A stretch of 64,000 nucleotides of DNA from Fibrobacteraceae bacterium (GCA_017631885.1 JAGBSH010000021.1:24096-88095), one strand, 5' to 3'. Counted from the stretch's first letter, positions 17,459-27,017 are shown. Program-made: numbers and translations. Notes: generated by a model not told the origin, from the letters alone.

Positions 17459-19156
17459 ATGGCTAAAAAACAAAAAGGTGCTTTAAAGATTACTTTAGCA
17501 CTTGGACTTGTTGGGATTTTGCAAAAACGCAAATTAGATAAAGCTTCTAAAAATTGTAAAAAAGCTCAAGCATCAACTTTAAGAAGTATTCTTGAATATG
17601 CTAAAGATTCCGAATGGGGTGTAAAACATAAATATGCTGAAATTTTAACAGCATCTAGTGACGAAGAATTATTTAAAAAATTCCAAGAAAATGTTCCTCC
17701 ATGCGATTACGAAGATTTGCGCCCTTATGTTGAACGCCATAAAAATGGTGAAGCCAATGTGCTTTTCCCTGGTAAACCTATGATGTATGCCACAACAAGT
17801 GGTACTACAAAAGAGCCTAAATGGATTCCGATTACTGACGAATATTATTCAAATGTTTACAGTAAAATGAGTAAACTTTGGCTTTATTCTTTTATGATGC
17901 ATAGACCAAAAGTTTTCTATAATGTTTGCACTTCTATTGTTGGAAAAGCGACAGAAGGGACTGCTCCAGATGGCACTCTTTATGGTTCTGTTTCTGGTGT
18001 GACTCGCCGTGATTGTCCAGAATTTATCAAAGCCCTTTATGCAGAAAGCGATCAGGTTTATAATATTTCTGATTACAAAGCTCGCTATTATACCATTATG
18101 CGTACAGGCATTGAACATGATGTTCATTTAGTAGTTACTGCAAACCCTTCTACTATTGTAGAAATGCAAAATAACGTTAATGAATTTTTTGACGCTTATG
18201 TAGAAGATATTGAAAAAGGAACTTTGAACGAAAACTTGCCAATTGCTCCAGAAATTCGAAAAATAATCGCGGCAAGATTTTCTCCAAATCCAGAAAGAGC
18301 TCAAGAATTGCGTGAATTGAAAGCTAAATACCCAAATATTTTGCCTAAACATTATTGGCCAAATTTACAAGTCCTTACTACTTGGAAATGCGGTAATACA
18401 CATGTGTATTTAGATAAATTCAAAGATTCTTTCCCAAAAGACATGTTGCACCAAGAATTTGGTTATTTTGCCTCAGAATGTCGTGCAGGGCTTGTTATGA
18501 ATGGTGCTGATGATACTGTTCTTTTCCCACACATGCATTATTTTGAATTTGTAAAAGCTGAAGAATTAGACTCCCCTAATCCAACATTTTTGCAATTACA
18601 TGAAATCAAAAAAGGTGAACGTTACGCGATTTATGTGACTACATTTGCTGGTCTTTATCGCTATAATATGAACGACCTTGTTGAAGTAACTGATTTTTAT
18701 GGAACAATTCCTACTATTCAGTTTGTGCAAAAAATTAACGGTATTATTTCTTTGACAGGTGAAAAATTGCACGAAAAGCAATTTATTACTGCCGTTCAGC
18801 AAGTTGAAAAAGAAACAGGCAATAGACTTAAATTCTTTGTTGGCTTTGCTAATATTCAAGAATCCAATTACTCTTTCTATTATGAATTTGCTGATAAAAA
18901 TACAACACAGGAAACGGCAGAAAAATTCTCCGAACTTGTTGATAAATATTTGAAAGAAGTAAACTGTGAATACGAAACCAAAAGAAATTCTTTGCGTTTA
19001 AAAGCACCTCTGTCATTTAGACTTCAAGAAAATTCTTTTGAAACGTTTAAATCTCGTTGTATTGACGAAGGTGCCAGAGACGGACAATTTAAATTGAATC
19101 TTTTGATGCAGGATGAAGTCCGGCATGAAAAGTTCAAGAAATTGATTCTTGAATAA
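17459..19156 (+). CDS. GH3 (auxin-responsive) family acyl-adenylating protein
   Basis: A 565-residue member of the GH3 branch of the ANL adenylating superfamily. The ATP-binding loop 'YATTSGTTKEPKWIPIT' (residues 110-126) is diagnostic, and 'SLTGEKLHEKQFITAV' resembles the hinge before the C-terminal domain. Plant GH3 enzymes conjugate amino acids to acyl acids through acyl-AMP. Bacterial homologues are common in Bacteroidota and relatives and mostly have unknown substrates. AAGGAA precedes the ATG. The gene ends inside the start of the next one (TAATG overlap), so translation is probably coupled with the HAD phosphatase. Not to be confused with glycoside hydrolase family 3. Confidence 0.85.
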   Translation: MAKKQKGALKITLALGLVGILQKRKLDKASKNCKKAQASTLRSILEYAKDSEWGVKHKYAEILTASSDEELFKKFQENVPPCDYEDLRPYVERHKNGEANVLFPGKPMMYATTSGTTKEPKWIPITDEYYSNVYSKMSKLWLYSFMMHRPKVFYNVCTSIVGKATEGTAPDGTLYGSVSGVTRRDCPEFIKALYAESDQVYNISDYKARYYTIMRTGIEHDVHLVVTANPSTIVEMQNNVNEFFDAYVEDIEKGTLNENLPIAPEIRKIIAARFSPNPERAQELRELKAKYPNILPKHYWPNLQVLTTWKCGNTHVYLDKFKDSFPKDMLHQEFGYFASECRAGLVMNGADDTVLFPHMHYFEFVKAEELDSPNPTFLQLHEIKKGERYAIYVTTFAGLYRYNMNDLVEVTDFYGTIPTIQFVQKINGIISLTGEKLHEKQFITAVQQVEKETGNRLKFFVGFANIQESNYSFYYEFADKNTTQETAEKFSELVDKYLKEVNCEYETKRNSLRLKAPLSFRLQENSFETFKSRCIDEGARDGQFKLNLLMQDEVRHEKFKKLILE

Positions 19157-19851
19157 TGTCTTTTGAATTTTTAGAAAATTCTTTTAAATCAGTTGAAGCC
19201 GTTATTTTTGATCTTGACGGAACGCTTTATGATTTTAAAGGCTTGCCGCGACGCCTGGTTTTAAATGCTCCTTTTCAAATGTTTAAAATTAGGGCGGAGC
19301 GAGAAGCCAGAAAATCTTTAAAAGGTTGTGATTTAAAAAACAAAGCAGAATGGCAAAAAAGTTTTTTTGAATTAATTGCTCAGTTTGCTAAAATTCCTTT
19401 TGAAAAAGCTAAAAACTGGTATAAAGATTTTTATTGCCCTTACATGGTAAAAATCCTAAAAAAATATTACTCGGTAAGGCCAGAAGCCCTTGAAATTTTT
19501 AAGAATCTAAAAAAGGCTAATATTAAAATTGTTGTTTTTTCGGATTACCCTTTGGTTAAAGAACGTTTGAATGCAATTGGCGTTAATACTGAAGATTTTG
19601 ATTACCTTGTTTCGGCAGAAGATTTCGGAGCGTTAAAACCTACCCCACGGCCTTTTTTAGAAATAGCGGAATATTTGAAAATCCGACCAGAAAATGTTTT
19701 AGTGGTTGGCGATAGAATGGATACAGACGGAAAAGGCGCAAAAGACGCAAAAATGCAATTTCTGCACACAGAATCTCATAAAACTCCAGCCAATGATTCC
19801 GTTGTTTCTTGGAAAGATTTTTTAGAAATCGTTAAACGCGTTATAGCTTAA
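19156..19851 (+). CDS. HAD superfamily (HAD-IA) phosphatase
   Basis: A 231-residue HAD hydrolase. The nucleophile motif is FDLDGT with Asp19 and acid/base Asp21. 'VVFSDY' gives motif II, 'ALKPTPRPF' carries the motif III lysine, and 'VVGDRMDTDGKGAKDA' is motif IV. A helical cap of about 80 residues lies between motifs I and II, as in the phosphoglycolate-phosphatase-like group. The cap is Lys-rich. The start overlaps the stop of the GH3 gene by one base. The 3' end overlaps the end of ribD on the other strand by 11 bases. Substrate unknown; it may act on a product of the GH3 enzyme, but nothing in the sequence shows this. Confidence 0.85.
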   Translation: MSFEFLENSFKSVEAVIFDLDGTLYDFKGLPRRLVLNAPFQMFKIRAEREARKSLKGCDLKNKAEWQKSFFELIAQFAKIPFEKAKNWYKDFYCPYMVKILKKYYSVRPEALEIFKNLKKANIKIVVFSDYPLVKERLNAIGVNTEDFDYLVSAEDFGALKPTPRPFLEIAEYLKIRPENVLVVGDRMDTDGKGAKDAKMQFLHTESHKTPANDSVVSWKDFLEIVKRVIA

Positions 19852-20905
19852 AAGAATTGTTTTTATATAAATGTAACGTATCTTCTTTGAGAGAAATAAT
19901 TTCTTGAGGTGTTTTTAAGTAAGAGTTCAAAAAAGGAACATCAATCCCTTTTTCTAAAAATTTATTTGAACACCATAAATGAAATTTATTCCAAATGCCA
20001 CTTTTTAAAATTTCTTCTAAAAGTATTTTTCCAGGTTCCACCATTAAACGATGGATTCCAAGATCAGCTAAATATTTTAACATAAAAAGCCAATTTTCTT
20101 TAAAATTTTCACTTGGTAATAAAACAATTTCTGCTTTCCCTTTTAATTGCTCTTGAGGGTTTTGAGAAAATACAATTGTTTTTCCTTTTGAAAAAAGCTT
20201 TAAATCTTTTGGCAAAATAGTTGATAAGCCAAAAATGATTTTTATAGGAGAATTACCTTCAACGAGCCTAACATCAAGACTTGGATTATCTAATAACGCC
20301 GTTCTTGAGCTAACAAGAATTGCATCTGAATAAGAACGTAACCGATGATTTTTTTTATTGGCTTCAGAGTGAGTTATGGCTACTTGTGTATAATCATTTA
20401 AAGCAATAAACCCATCTGCACTGACGGCTAGTTTAAGTTCAATAAATGGAAACTTATTAAAAACAAAGTAATCGTAAGCTTCAAAAAAATGTTCGATTTC
20501 AGAAAAGAGTTCTTTATCATTTTGACAAGCTTCTAAACCTTCAAAAACTTCTATGCCGGCATTTTCAAGGATTTGGCGTGATTTATTGCGGACTAACGGA
20601 TTAGGGTCTTTATGGGCAAAAAACACGCGTTTAATGCCCGAAGCGATAATTGCTTCTGTACAAGGTGGTGTTCTGCCATAATGACAACAAGGTTCTAATG
20701 TAACATAAAGGTCTGCGTCTTTTGCATTTTCTGAAGCCGTTTGCAAAGCCATAACTTCGGCATGAAAACTCCCGGGGCTTTGCGTTTGCCCTTTGGCGCA
20801 AACGGAGCCGTTTTTTACAACAACGGCTCCAACGGCTGGGTTTGGTCGGCTAGTGCCTATGGCACACCTTCCAATCTCTAGCGCATACGCCATCCAAGGT
20901 TTCAT
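19841..20905 (-). CDS. ribD: riboflavin biosynthesis deaminase/reductase RibD
   Basis: A 354-residue bifunctional enzyme for the second and third steps of riboflavin synthesis. The N-terminal cytidine-deaminase-like domain has the zinc site His48-Ala-Glu50 plus Cys73 and Cys82 in 'EPCCHYGRTPPC'. The C-terminal reductase domain begins at about 150 ('FIELKLAVSADGFIAL') and carries 'HRLRSYSDAILVSSRTALLDNP'. The reductase part is somewhat divergent towards the end. The ATG overlaps the stop of the upstream LPP20-like gene (ATGA), so the two are translationally coupled although functionally unrelated. No other rib gene or FMN riboswitch is visible in the window. Confidence 0.93.
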   Translation of the reverse strand: MKPWMAYALEIGRCAIGTSRPNPAVGAVVVKNGSVCAKGQTQSPGSFHAEVMALQTASENAKDADLYVTLEPCCHYGRTPPCTEAIIASGIKRVFFAHKDPNPLVRNKSRQILENAGIEVFEGLEACQNDKELFSEIEHFFEAYDYFVFNKFPFIELKLAVSADGFIALNDYTQVAITHSEANKKNHRLRSYSDAILVSSRTALLDNPSLDVRLVEGNSPIKIIFGLSTILPKDLKLFSKGKTIVFSQNPQEQLKGKAEIVLLPSENFKENWLFMLKYLADLGIHRLMVEPGKILLEEILKSGIWNKFHLWCSNKFLEKGIDVPFLNSYLKTPQEIISLKEDTLHLYKNNSFKL

Positions 20906-22104
20906 TTACAAAACTCCGATAGAGATTGGAAGCGAGAAAAATCCATTTTCTCGATAGCCGACAAAACAGCATCTTTTTCAGTTTTCCCGACACCAGTTTT
21001 AGACTGCGAACAAAAAATACCATTCTTATGAAATTCTAGAGAAACTTGATAAGAACTCAACTGTTTTAACGAACGTTTAGATTCTGTCGCCACTTTGGTT
21101 TCAAGAGACGCATTGGGCACGACATTTACTGAAAAGCCTAAATTCGCAGCAAGCCCTTTAGAAATAGCAGAACAAATAGAGGCTTCTTCTAAACATTTCA
21201 CATCAATTTTACATTCTCTGGTTTTATAACTATAAGAAACTTCTTGTTTTCCTAAATTTTTGAAATTTGAAAAACGAAAAGAAAGAGTCGGTAAAATTTC
21301 AACCACAAAAGGTTTTAGTGTTAACTTGTCAAACGGAATTTCTATTAAAATTTCACCTTTTGCATCGCTAGTCTTTTCAAATAAAACTTTACTTTTATGC
21401 GATACATAAACAGAAAAATCTGGTACTGGTTTGTCTTTTTTCTTGACAATCACACTAAAAATAAAAGGCCTGTTGTTTTGTAATTGTAAATCAGAATTTT
21501 TATTCACAACTATTTCTATATCACGAAGTTCACTTTCAATTCGATTTAAAATTTCTGAATATTGCGATTTTAATTCTAAAGCAGCAGGTAAAGGCTTGTA
21601 AAATTCATGTTCTTTAATGTAAGTCGTATATTTTTTCGAAAGTATTTTTACATCTTCTAAAGTTTTCAAAGCTTGTTGATAACGAAATTCAGAAATTAAA
21701 GAACTTGCTTTAGTTTCTTTAGAAGAAATTTCTTTTTGAATTTTTTGCATTTCTCGAGCTATAGCAGCTGTTAAAACATCTAAATCAAGAGTCGCCGTCG
21801 CAGAAAAAGTGTCGCCCTTTTTTTCTCCTTGAATAACACGCACTCCTTTTAATTCTAAATCAGTAGAAAGATTTTTTTCAGAAAGAAAAAAAGAACCTAT
21901 GTGAGAATCTTTTTCGTTTTGAATTTCGGCTTGCTTGTAAATACTAGACGCTTTTACATGTACAGAAATTTGTTTTGCAACTCCAGCGATAGCTATTGCA
22001 TCGGCATCGGCCTGAGATTTTGTAGAATACGCTGTATAAGTTAAAACCTCTGCTTTTAGAAAAGCAAAAGATAAAATGCAGAAAAGCAGAAGTTTTTTAA
22101 CCAT
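20902..22104 (-). CDS. exported LPP20-like protein of unknown function
   Basis: A 400-residue protein with a signal peptide ('MVKKLLLFCILSFAFLKAEV'; no lipobox cysteine, so probably periplasmic). The first ~130 mature residues ('QADADAIAIAGVAKQISVHV', then a beta strand pair ending 'FSATATLDLDVLTAAI') have the pattern of LPP20/FlgT-N-like domains, where a helix of alternating Ala residues precedes a beta sheet. A coiled-coil segment follows at about 130-200. Next come an Ig-like or carboxypeptidase-regulatory-like stretch ('FSVYVSHKSKVLFEKTSDAKG') and a second LPP20-like C-terminal part. It lies between the rhodanese gene and ribD in one minus-strand run. Function unknown. Confidence 0.5.
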   Translation of the reverse strand: MVKKLLLFCILSFAFLKAEVLTYTAYSTKSQADADAIAIAGVAKQISVHVKASSIYKQAEIQNEKDSHIGSFFLSEKNLSTDLELKGVRVIQGEKKGDTFSATATLDLDVLTAAIAREMQKIQKEISSKETKASSLISEFRYQQALKTLEDVKILSKKYTTYIKEHEFYKPLPAALELKSQYSEILNRIESELRDIEIVVNKNSDLQLQNNRPFIFSVIVKKKDKPVPDFSVYVSHKSKVLFEKTSDAKGEILIEIPFDKLTLKPFVVEILPTLSFRFSNFKNLGKQEVSYSYKTRECKIDVKCLEEASICSAISKGLAANLGFSVNVVPNASLETKVATESKRSLKQLSSYQVSLEFHKNGIFCSQSKTGVGKTEKDAVLSAIEKMDFSRFQSLSEFCK

Positions 22105-22116
22105 ATTTAAAATGTC

Positions 22117-22479
22117 TTAATTATGAGGTAATACTTTTTTAGGAGGAACAGCTAAAAAGCCCCCTTTAATGTTACGCACATCATAACCTTGACTCATTAA
22201 AAATTCAGAAGCCATTGCACTTCTTTTTCCTGAACGGCAATAAACTAAAATAGTTTTCTTTTTAGGAAGTTCAGTAAAACGAGTTGAAATTTCATTTAAT
22301 GGAATCGTTAAAGTCCCTGTCACACTACCTTCAGCCACTTCAGCAGGGGTGCGAACATCCAAAAAAACAGCTCCTTTTTTAGACAAAGCAACAGCTTCAT
22401 CCCATTCAATATTTTGAATAGTTGATTCCGCAAAAAGCGTTACAGCTAAAAACAAAAGTGCCGAAATAAATTTTTTCAT
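22117..22479 (-). CDS. periplasmic single-domain rhodanese
   Basis: A 120-residue protein with a cleavable-type signal ('FISALLFLAVTLFAES') followed by one rhodanese domain. 'FLDVRTPAEVAEGSVTGTL' is at about 39-57 and the active-site loop Cys81-RSGKRS matches the six-residue loop of sulfurtransferases. Periplasmic rhodaneses such as PspE transfer sulfane sulfur to thiophilic acceptors including cyanide; the physiological acceptor is unknown here. GGAGG lies upstream of the ATG. The LPP20-like gene follows after 12 bases. Confidence 0.9.
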   Translation of the reverse strand: MKKFISALLFLAVTLFAESTIQNIEWDEAVALSKKGAVFLDVRTPAEVAEGSVTGTLTIPLNEISTRFTELPKKKTILVYCRSGKRSAMASEFLMSQGYDVRNIKGGFLAVPPKKVLPHN

Positions 22480-22540
22480 AAATACCTCCGAAATAATGGT
22501 TAATATTAGAAATAAAATCCTTTAAAACAAACAATTGTGA

Positions 22541-23824
22541 TTAAAAAGTCAATATATCTCTTTCAACTTCATTAAATGATTGGATCCAATAAATAAAAAT
22601 CCCGCCATAAACTTTTCCTGAATCTTCAATCAAAGGTAAAACATCAAATTGTCCCCAGACATCAATGTTTTCTACATCTTTTTTAACATGGAAAAATTTT
22701 GAAAATGGGAAAATTTCAGAATATTCCTTAAAGTTTTCCAAATGTTTATAAAAATAAGAAAGCCATTCTTTTTTCAAGTTTTCTAATTTTTCAATTTTTT
22801 TCATTTTTAAATCGTCTGGAGATTGTTCTCCCATATCTAAAGCAAAACCTCTATTACAACCAAGAATTACGCCATCTAAATCACACCAAAAGACTCGCAA
22901 AGAGGGACTTTTCATTAAGCCCATAATTAAATTTTCTGCATCAAATTTTGTAATAGAAGAAAGAGGTGGTATAGGAAGCCTACGAGCTGAACCATACATC
23001 ACAAGACGCCCGTCTAAATCTTTATCTATAACTCCACATATTTCAAACCATATTCCACGATTACCTGAAGCACGCAAACGAACGCGTAAAATTCTAGAAT
23101 TTTCAGCATAAATATCTTTACCATTCTTTAAAAATTCTCTCACACGAAAATTAATTTCATCTTCTAAAATAGCACAATCGCTACTTAAAATTAAATCATG
23201 TAATTGGTAATTCCCTGCCGATTTAGAAATAACCCAGTGTCTTTTTTCAACAAGATCATTTAATAAAGTAAGTTCTCTAGTTTCAACATCCAATTTCCAT
23301 AATAAATCAAAAGAAGTAACTTGAAGGTGGCGTTCTTGGTATTCAATTTTTTTCTCTAAATTTTGTAATCGCATCAATTCATTTTTATTTTTCATGAAAG
23401 CCACTAAAATAGAACCTGTTTTCCCCCAGTTGATTTTACGCAACGCAAGAACAACCCATGTATTGTCTTCTTTATATGAAAAATTGGATAATCTAATGTA
23501 GATTTCTTGAGTTAAGCCTGTTGTTTTTATATTCTCTATCGTTGAAAAAAGTAATTGGTGGAATTCTTCAGCCACAATATCTGAAAAAATGACATTTTTC
23601 CGCAATAAGCGGTAATACTGTTCTGGGTTTCTAGTTGGATATACTTGTAAGCATTTTAAATTTTCAAAGGAAAGCAAAAAGAGAATACCATCTTGCAAAG
23701 ACATCAAATCATGATACATATTTTCTTTTCGCTTGTAAAGCAAAAAAATTCGAAAGTAAATAATTCCAAATACCAATAAAAAACCAATTACGGTTAAAAG
23801 AGCATAAAGAGGCGAATAATCCAT
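22541..23824 (-). CDS. membrane-anchored PAS-like sensory protein without output domain
   Basis: A 427-residue protein. The start is placed at ATG 23824, which has AGGAAA at good spacing; an in-frame ATG 30 bases upstream has none. One transmembrane helix ('LLTVIGFLLVFGIIYFRIFL') is followed by a cytoplasmic part with two or three PAS-like segments ('DLLWKLDVETRELTLLNDLV', 'IWFEICGVIDKDLDGRLVMY', 'VFWCDLDGVILGCNRGF') joined by a short coiled coil. No histidine kinase, GGDEF, EAL or HTH domain is present, so either a partner acts downstream or the protein is a pure ligand sensor. Recognition of PAS is by pattern only. Confidence 0.45.
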   Translation of the reverse strand: MDYSPLYALLTVIGFLLVFGIIYFRIFLLYKRKENMYHDLMSLQDGILFLLSFENLKCLQVYPTRNPEQYYRLLRKNVIFSDIVAEEFHQLLFSTIENIKTTGLTQEIYIRLSNFSYKEDNTWVVLALRKINWGKTGSILVAFMKNKNELMRLQNLEKKIEYQERHLQVTSFDLLWKLDVETRELTLLNDLVEKRHWVISKSAGNYQLHDLILSSDCAILEDEINFRVREFLKNGKDIYAENSRILRVRLRASGNRGIWFEICGVIDKDLDGRLVMYGSARRLPIPPLSSITKFDAENLIMGLMKSPSLRVFWCDLDGVILGCNRGFALDMGEQSPDDLKMKKIEKLENLKKEWLSYFYKHLENFKEYSEIFPFSKFFHVKKDVENIDVWGQFDVLPLIEDSGKVYGGIFIYWIQSFNEVERDILTF

Positions 23825-23925
23825 ATTTTTCCTAAAAACAAAAAAATCACTCATTAAAATACTTTTTCTTTTACACTAAAGTGAAAAAAAAGCATAAAAA
23901 GAAATATTTCTAGGCACAAAAAAAC

Positions 23926-24657
23926 TCAATTATTTTCCTTTATTCTTAGATTTCTTTTTAAAATTCTCCAATAAGATGCTGAATAATTTGTAGAAACTGC
24001 TTTTTTAGCAAATGAAAATTCTAAACTATTAAAACAAAAAGTAATTCCAATATAAAATTGCGTTAAAGGGTGTCTATAGGAGGCTTCGACCCTAAACGCT
24101 CCTTTTTGAAATAAATGCCCTATTTGCCAAAAAGAAATCAACTCTTTTACGTATTCAAAATAAATACTATAATACTCCCATTTTAAAGAAAACCCAGCGG
24201 TTAAGAAAGAATATTTTTCTCTTGAATTTCCATACGCACCTTGAATGGTATAAGGGCCATAAAAGAAATTAGTGCTAATTAAAAAAGAATGATTTAACCA
24301 AGTATTTTCTTTTGGAAGCATTTCTAAAGAGGTTTTATATTTAGAAGAAATACTAAAAAACTTTTTAGAAAAAGCTCCACCCCATTCACCACTGATTCTT
24401 GTATAAATAGAATCTAAAACAACATATTCACTTTGAAAATGCCCTTTTAATTTCCATAAGGGCCAATTAGCATAAAATCCAAATTTCCAATAATCAGAAA
24501 CATTTTCAACAGTTTCTCCAAAAAGAGCGACTTCAAAATCTTTATTTGAAGCCATTCTATCCGTAAATGTATTTACAGAAAAATCATAAGCGAGCATTTC
24601 GTTTTCTGCAAATACAAATGTATTAAGGACGAAGTACAACGCTAATAGTTTTTTCAT
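23926..24657 (-). CDS. predicted outer-membrane beta-barrel-like protein
   Basis: A 243-residue protein with a signal peptide ('MKKLLALYFVLNTFVFAENE'). The rest consists of short alternating strands rich in Tyr, Phe and Trp ('WKFGFYANWPLWKLKGHF', 'SFLTAGFSLKWEYYSIYFEY'), the pattern of an 8-10-strand outer-membrane barrel. There is no terminal aromatic signature, since the sequence ends in a charged tail. Its first 35 bases overlap the 3' end of the lamin-tail gene upstream, so the two are probably translated together and may work together at the surface. No named family recognised. Confidence 0.5.
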   Translation of the reverse strand: MKKLLALYFVLNTFVFAENEMLAYDFSVNTFTDRMASNKDFEVALFGETVENVSDYWKFGFYANWPLWKLKGHFQSEYVVLDSIYTRISGEWGGAFSKKFFSISSKYKTSLEMLPKENTWLNHSFLISTNFFYGPYTIQGAYGNSREKYSFLTAGFSLKWEYYSIYFEYVKELISFWQIGHLFQKGAFRVEASYRHPLTQFYIGITFCFNSLEFSFAKKAVSTNYSASYWRILKRNLRIKENN

Positions 24658-26029
24658 AATTCCCCGAAATAAATTTTATGAAATAGATTCCTGGATAATA
24701 TTTTCTAATTGGAATTAAAAGCCAGTTCTCTTTAGAGGCATCTTCAGTATGCTGCCAAAGTAAATTTCCGTGTTCATTAAAAAGTAAAACTGAAACATTT
24801 ACATTCCCTTTTAACCGAACTCTACATTCATTGACTTTTTTTTGTGAAAAAAGGCGAGAATTCCATTCAACAGTAAAAGGAAGATTTTTTAATTCTTTTT
24901 TTGAAAGTCTTTTATTTTGAATGCCAGGAGTATTTTCTTTTTTTCTTGATAAAACATTAAACCCAGAAGGGCAAAGAGAATGCTCTTGTTTATCCCAATT
25001 CACACATTCAAGTGTGTCATTTAAAAAACAAAGACAAAGTGTATCGGCTGTATTTTTTAACGCGCCGAAATTGGCTTTAGAAAGCCGGACTTCATTAAAA
25101 CCTATTTCTTCTCTTAAAGCTATTGTATCTTTTGTAAAAAGGATACTTTCATAAGGCATGGCTTTTTTTAAAGCAATATCTGCACGGTTACAAAAAGAAA
25201 AGCCATTTAAAGGTAAATCAACTGGTAATAAATTGTACATTTCAACCCATTCAGACTTACCTTCTTCTGGACAAAAATGAATTTCAGTTAATGATAAAGG
25301 TATTTCTTTTTTTGAAATTAAAAGAGTTTGAAGAGAATCATTTTCTGGGAAATCATCATTTAATAAAAGAATGTCTAATAATTCAGGGCTTCCATCTGAT
25401 GGAATTTCCAATGTCAAATTTGAATAAAGGTTTAAAGTATCTTCTGTTATTTTATTAGAAAAATCCAGCTTAGAACTTTTAAAAGCTACTTTTGCTGAAT
25501 CACAATTTTTTAAAGCCAGACTTACTTTAAATTTATCTTGTAGAAAAGTTTGTTTTAAAATTTCAATTTGACAATCTTTAACGCTTTTTTCAAACAACGG
25601 ATTCGCTAATCCAGGCGAAGGATTGGTATAAACCCAAGAATTTAAAGAATCTTCTTTTTGTAAAGATTTGCCCGCTTTGGGGTTAGGTAAAAAGACCGAA
25701 TCTTTGCAAGTTCCTTGCCTTAAAAGCCATTCAGTTTCTCTAGAATTGGGTAATGGAGAAAATTCTAGTGGTAAACAAATCAGACCGTCACGTTTTATAC
25801 AAGTTGTTGTATCTCGGTGTAAAAGAAGACGGTTTCCATTTAAGCCGAAATAAGGTATTTCTGTTTTACCTTCTTGCTTTATAAACAGAGTATCTTTTGA
25901 AAGATTTGAATCTAAAGCGATTTCAAGAAATTCTCCAAAAGAATCAGTTGTGTCAGTTGGGTCTGGATAAAATTCCACAAATGACGGACAAGCGATGGCG
26001 CTTGCCAAAAGAGTGTTGAAAAATAACAT
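24623..26029 (-). CDS. exported lamin-tail domain protein with sorting-like C-terminus
   Basis: A 468-residue exported protein (signal 'MLFFNTLLASAIACPSF'). Two stretches have the lamin-tail (LTD) pattern: an N-terminal 'VEFYPDPTDTTDSFGEFLEI' and a central 'LTEIHFCPEEGKSEWVEMYN' followed by 'LPLNGFSFCN'. The last ~85 residues ('VNVSVLLFNEHGNLLW' to 'GIYFIKFISGNYEKTISVVL') resemble the T9SS type A sorting domain, which would send it out through a type IX system. LTD modules occur on secreted nucleases and surface proteins. No enzymatic domain is visible. It overlaps the barrel-like gene by 35 bases. The sorting-domain call is an inference. Confidence 0.55.
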   Translation of the reverse strand: MLFFNTLLASAIACPSFVEFYPDPTDTTDSFGEFLEIALDSNLSKDTLFIKQEGKTEIPYFGLNGNRLLLHRDTTTCIKRDGLICLPLEFSPLPNSRETEWLLRQGTCKDSVFLPNPKAGKSLQKEDSLNSWVYTNPSPGLANPLFEKSVKDCQIEILKQTFLQDKFKVSLALKNCDSAKVAFKSSKLDFSNKITEDTLNLYSNLTLEIPSDGSPELLDILLLNDDFPENDSLQTLLISKKEIPLSLTEIHFCPEEGKSEWVEMYNLLPVDLPLNGFSFCNRADIALKKAMPYESILFTKDTIALREEIGFNEVRLSKANFGALKNTADTLCLCFLNDTLECVNWDKQEHSLCPSGFNVLSRKKENTPGIQNKRLSKKELKNLPFTVEWNSRLFSQKKVNECRVRLKGNVNVSVLLFNEHGNLLWQHTEDASKENWLLIPIRKYYPGIYFIKFISGNYEKTISVVLRP

Positions 26030-26057
26030 GAAAGCCTTCTTAAGGCTATGAAAACCA

Positions 26058-26978
26058 CTATTCTATAGCGTGGTCATTCGGGAGAATATAAGCAAGCGGA
26101 TTCACTGCATTACCATCACGCCAAACTTCGTAATGAAGGTGAGGCCCAACAGAACGCCCTGTGTTTCCCATATATCCAATAATTTGATAACGGCTAACGA
26201 ATTGTCCTGGTTGCACAATGTAACGTTCCATGTGCCCATATTTTGTGACAAATCCGTTTCCATGGTTCAAAGCAACGTAATTACCGAAGCTTGAACTTTT
26301 TTGAGCGATTTGAACTACCCCATCAGCTGCGGCATAAATAGGAGTCCAAGTTACATTAGAGATATCTACCCCATAATGCATTTTACCTAATTCACCAGTA
26401 ACAGGGTGAGTTCTGCGGCCAAAAGCCGAAGCGTAGCGACCGCTAGAAGGAGATATGGACGGAATAAAACGCCAACTTTCGCGTTGCCTGTCCATAAAAT
26501 TTCCTAATGATTTAAAGGCTTCTTGATTTTTTTGAACTTTATTCAACAAGTGTTCGACAGATTCTTCAGCATCAGAAGAAAGTGCAACAGATGGAGAAAT
26601 AAAACGCTTAAAACGTTCTTCTGGTAAAACTTCACCACCAGTTCCCATAGCACGAACCGAATGATCTAGTGGTTGAAGTCCGGCTTTAGCGTAAAGCAAA
26701 TCTTCAGAAGAAAAATAAGAACTCATTTGTTCATTTAAAGTATTGCTTTCTTGATACAAAGCGTGCAAATTTTCTTGAAGAGATTCTCTTTGTTCTAAAG
26801 TTTCTTGCAAAAGGTGCTCATACCCTAAGAACAAAGTGGTTTGCAATACGAGTAAAACTATTCCTAAGCAAACTAGACGACGCACCCAAGGCCACAAGGT
26901 AAAAAAGACATGTGGAAGTCTTAACGTCTGCGACTTTGCAGAACCTTCTAAAAAGATTTGGGTGCGAAAAAATTGCAT
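26058..26978 (-). CDS. membrane-anchored M23 family metallopeptidase
   Basis: A 306-residue protein from ATG 26978; an in-frame TTG at 26996 would add six residues. One N-terminal transmembrane helix ('LVCLGIVLLVLQTTLFLGY') is followed by a coiled coil (about 65-95) and a C-terminal LytM domain. Counted from the TTG, zinc ligands are His207 and Asp211 (HYGVDIS) and His288 with catalytic His286 in HLHYEV. All residues needed for activity are present, so it should cut peptidoglycan cross-bridges in the periplasm rather than act as an inactive EnvC/NlpD activator. It lies 28 bases upstream of the lamin-tail gene on the same strand. Confidence 0.9.
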   Translation of the reverse strand: MQFFRTQIFLEGSAKSQTLRLPHVFFTLWPWVRRLVCLGIVLLVLQTTLFLGYEHLLQETLEQRESLQENLHALYQESNTLNEQMSSYFSSEDLLYAKAGLQPLDHSVRAMGTGGEVLPEERFKRFISPSVALSSDAEESVEHLLNKVQKNQEAFKSLGNFMDRQRESWRFIPSISPSSGRYASAFGRRTHPVTGELGKMHYGVDISNVTWTPIYAAADGVVQIAQKSSSFGNYVALNHGNGFVTKYGHMERYIVQPGQFVSRYQIIGYMGNTGRSVGPHLHYEVWRDGNAVNPLAYILPNDHAIE

Positions 26979-27017
26979 CGGGCGATAATTTAGCAAACTT
27001 TCTTGTAAAGTTCAAGT

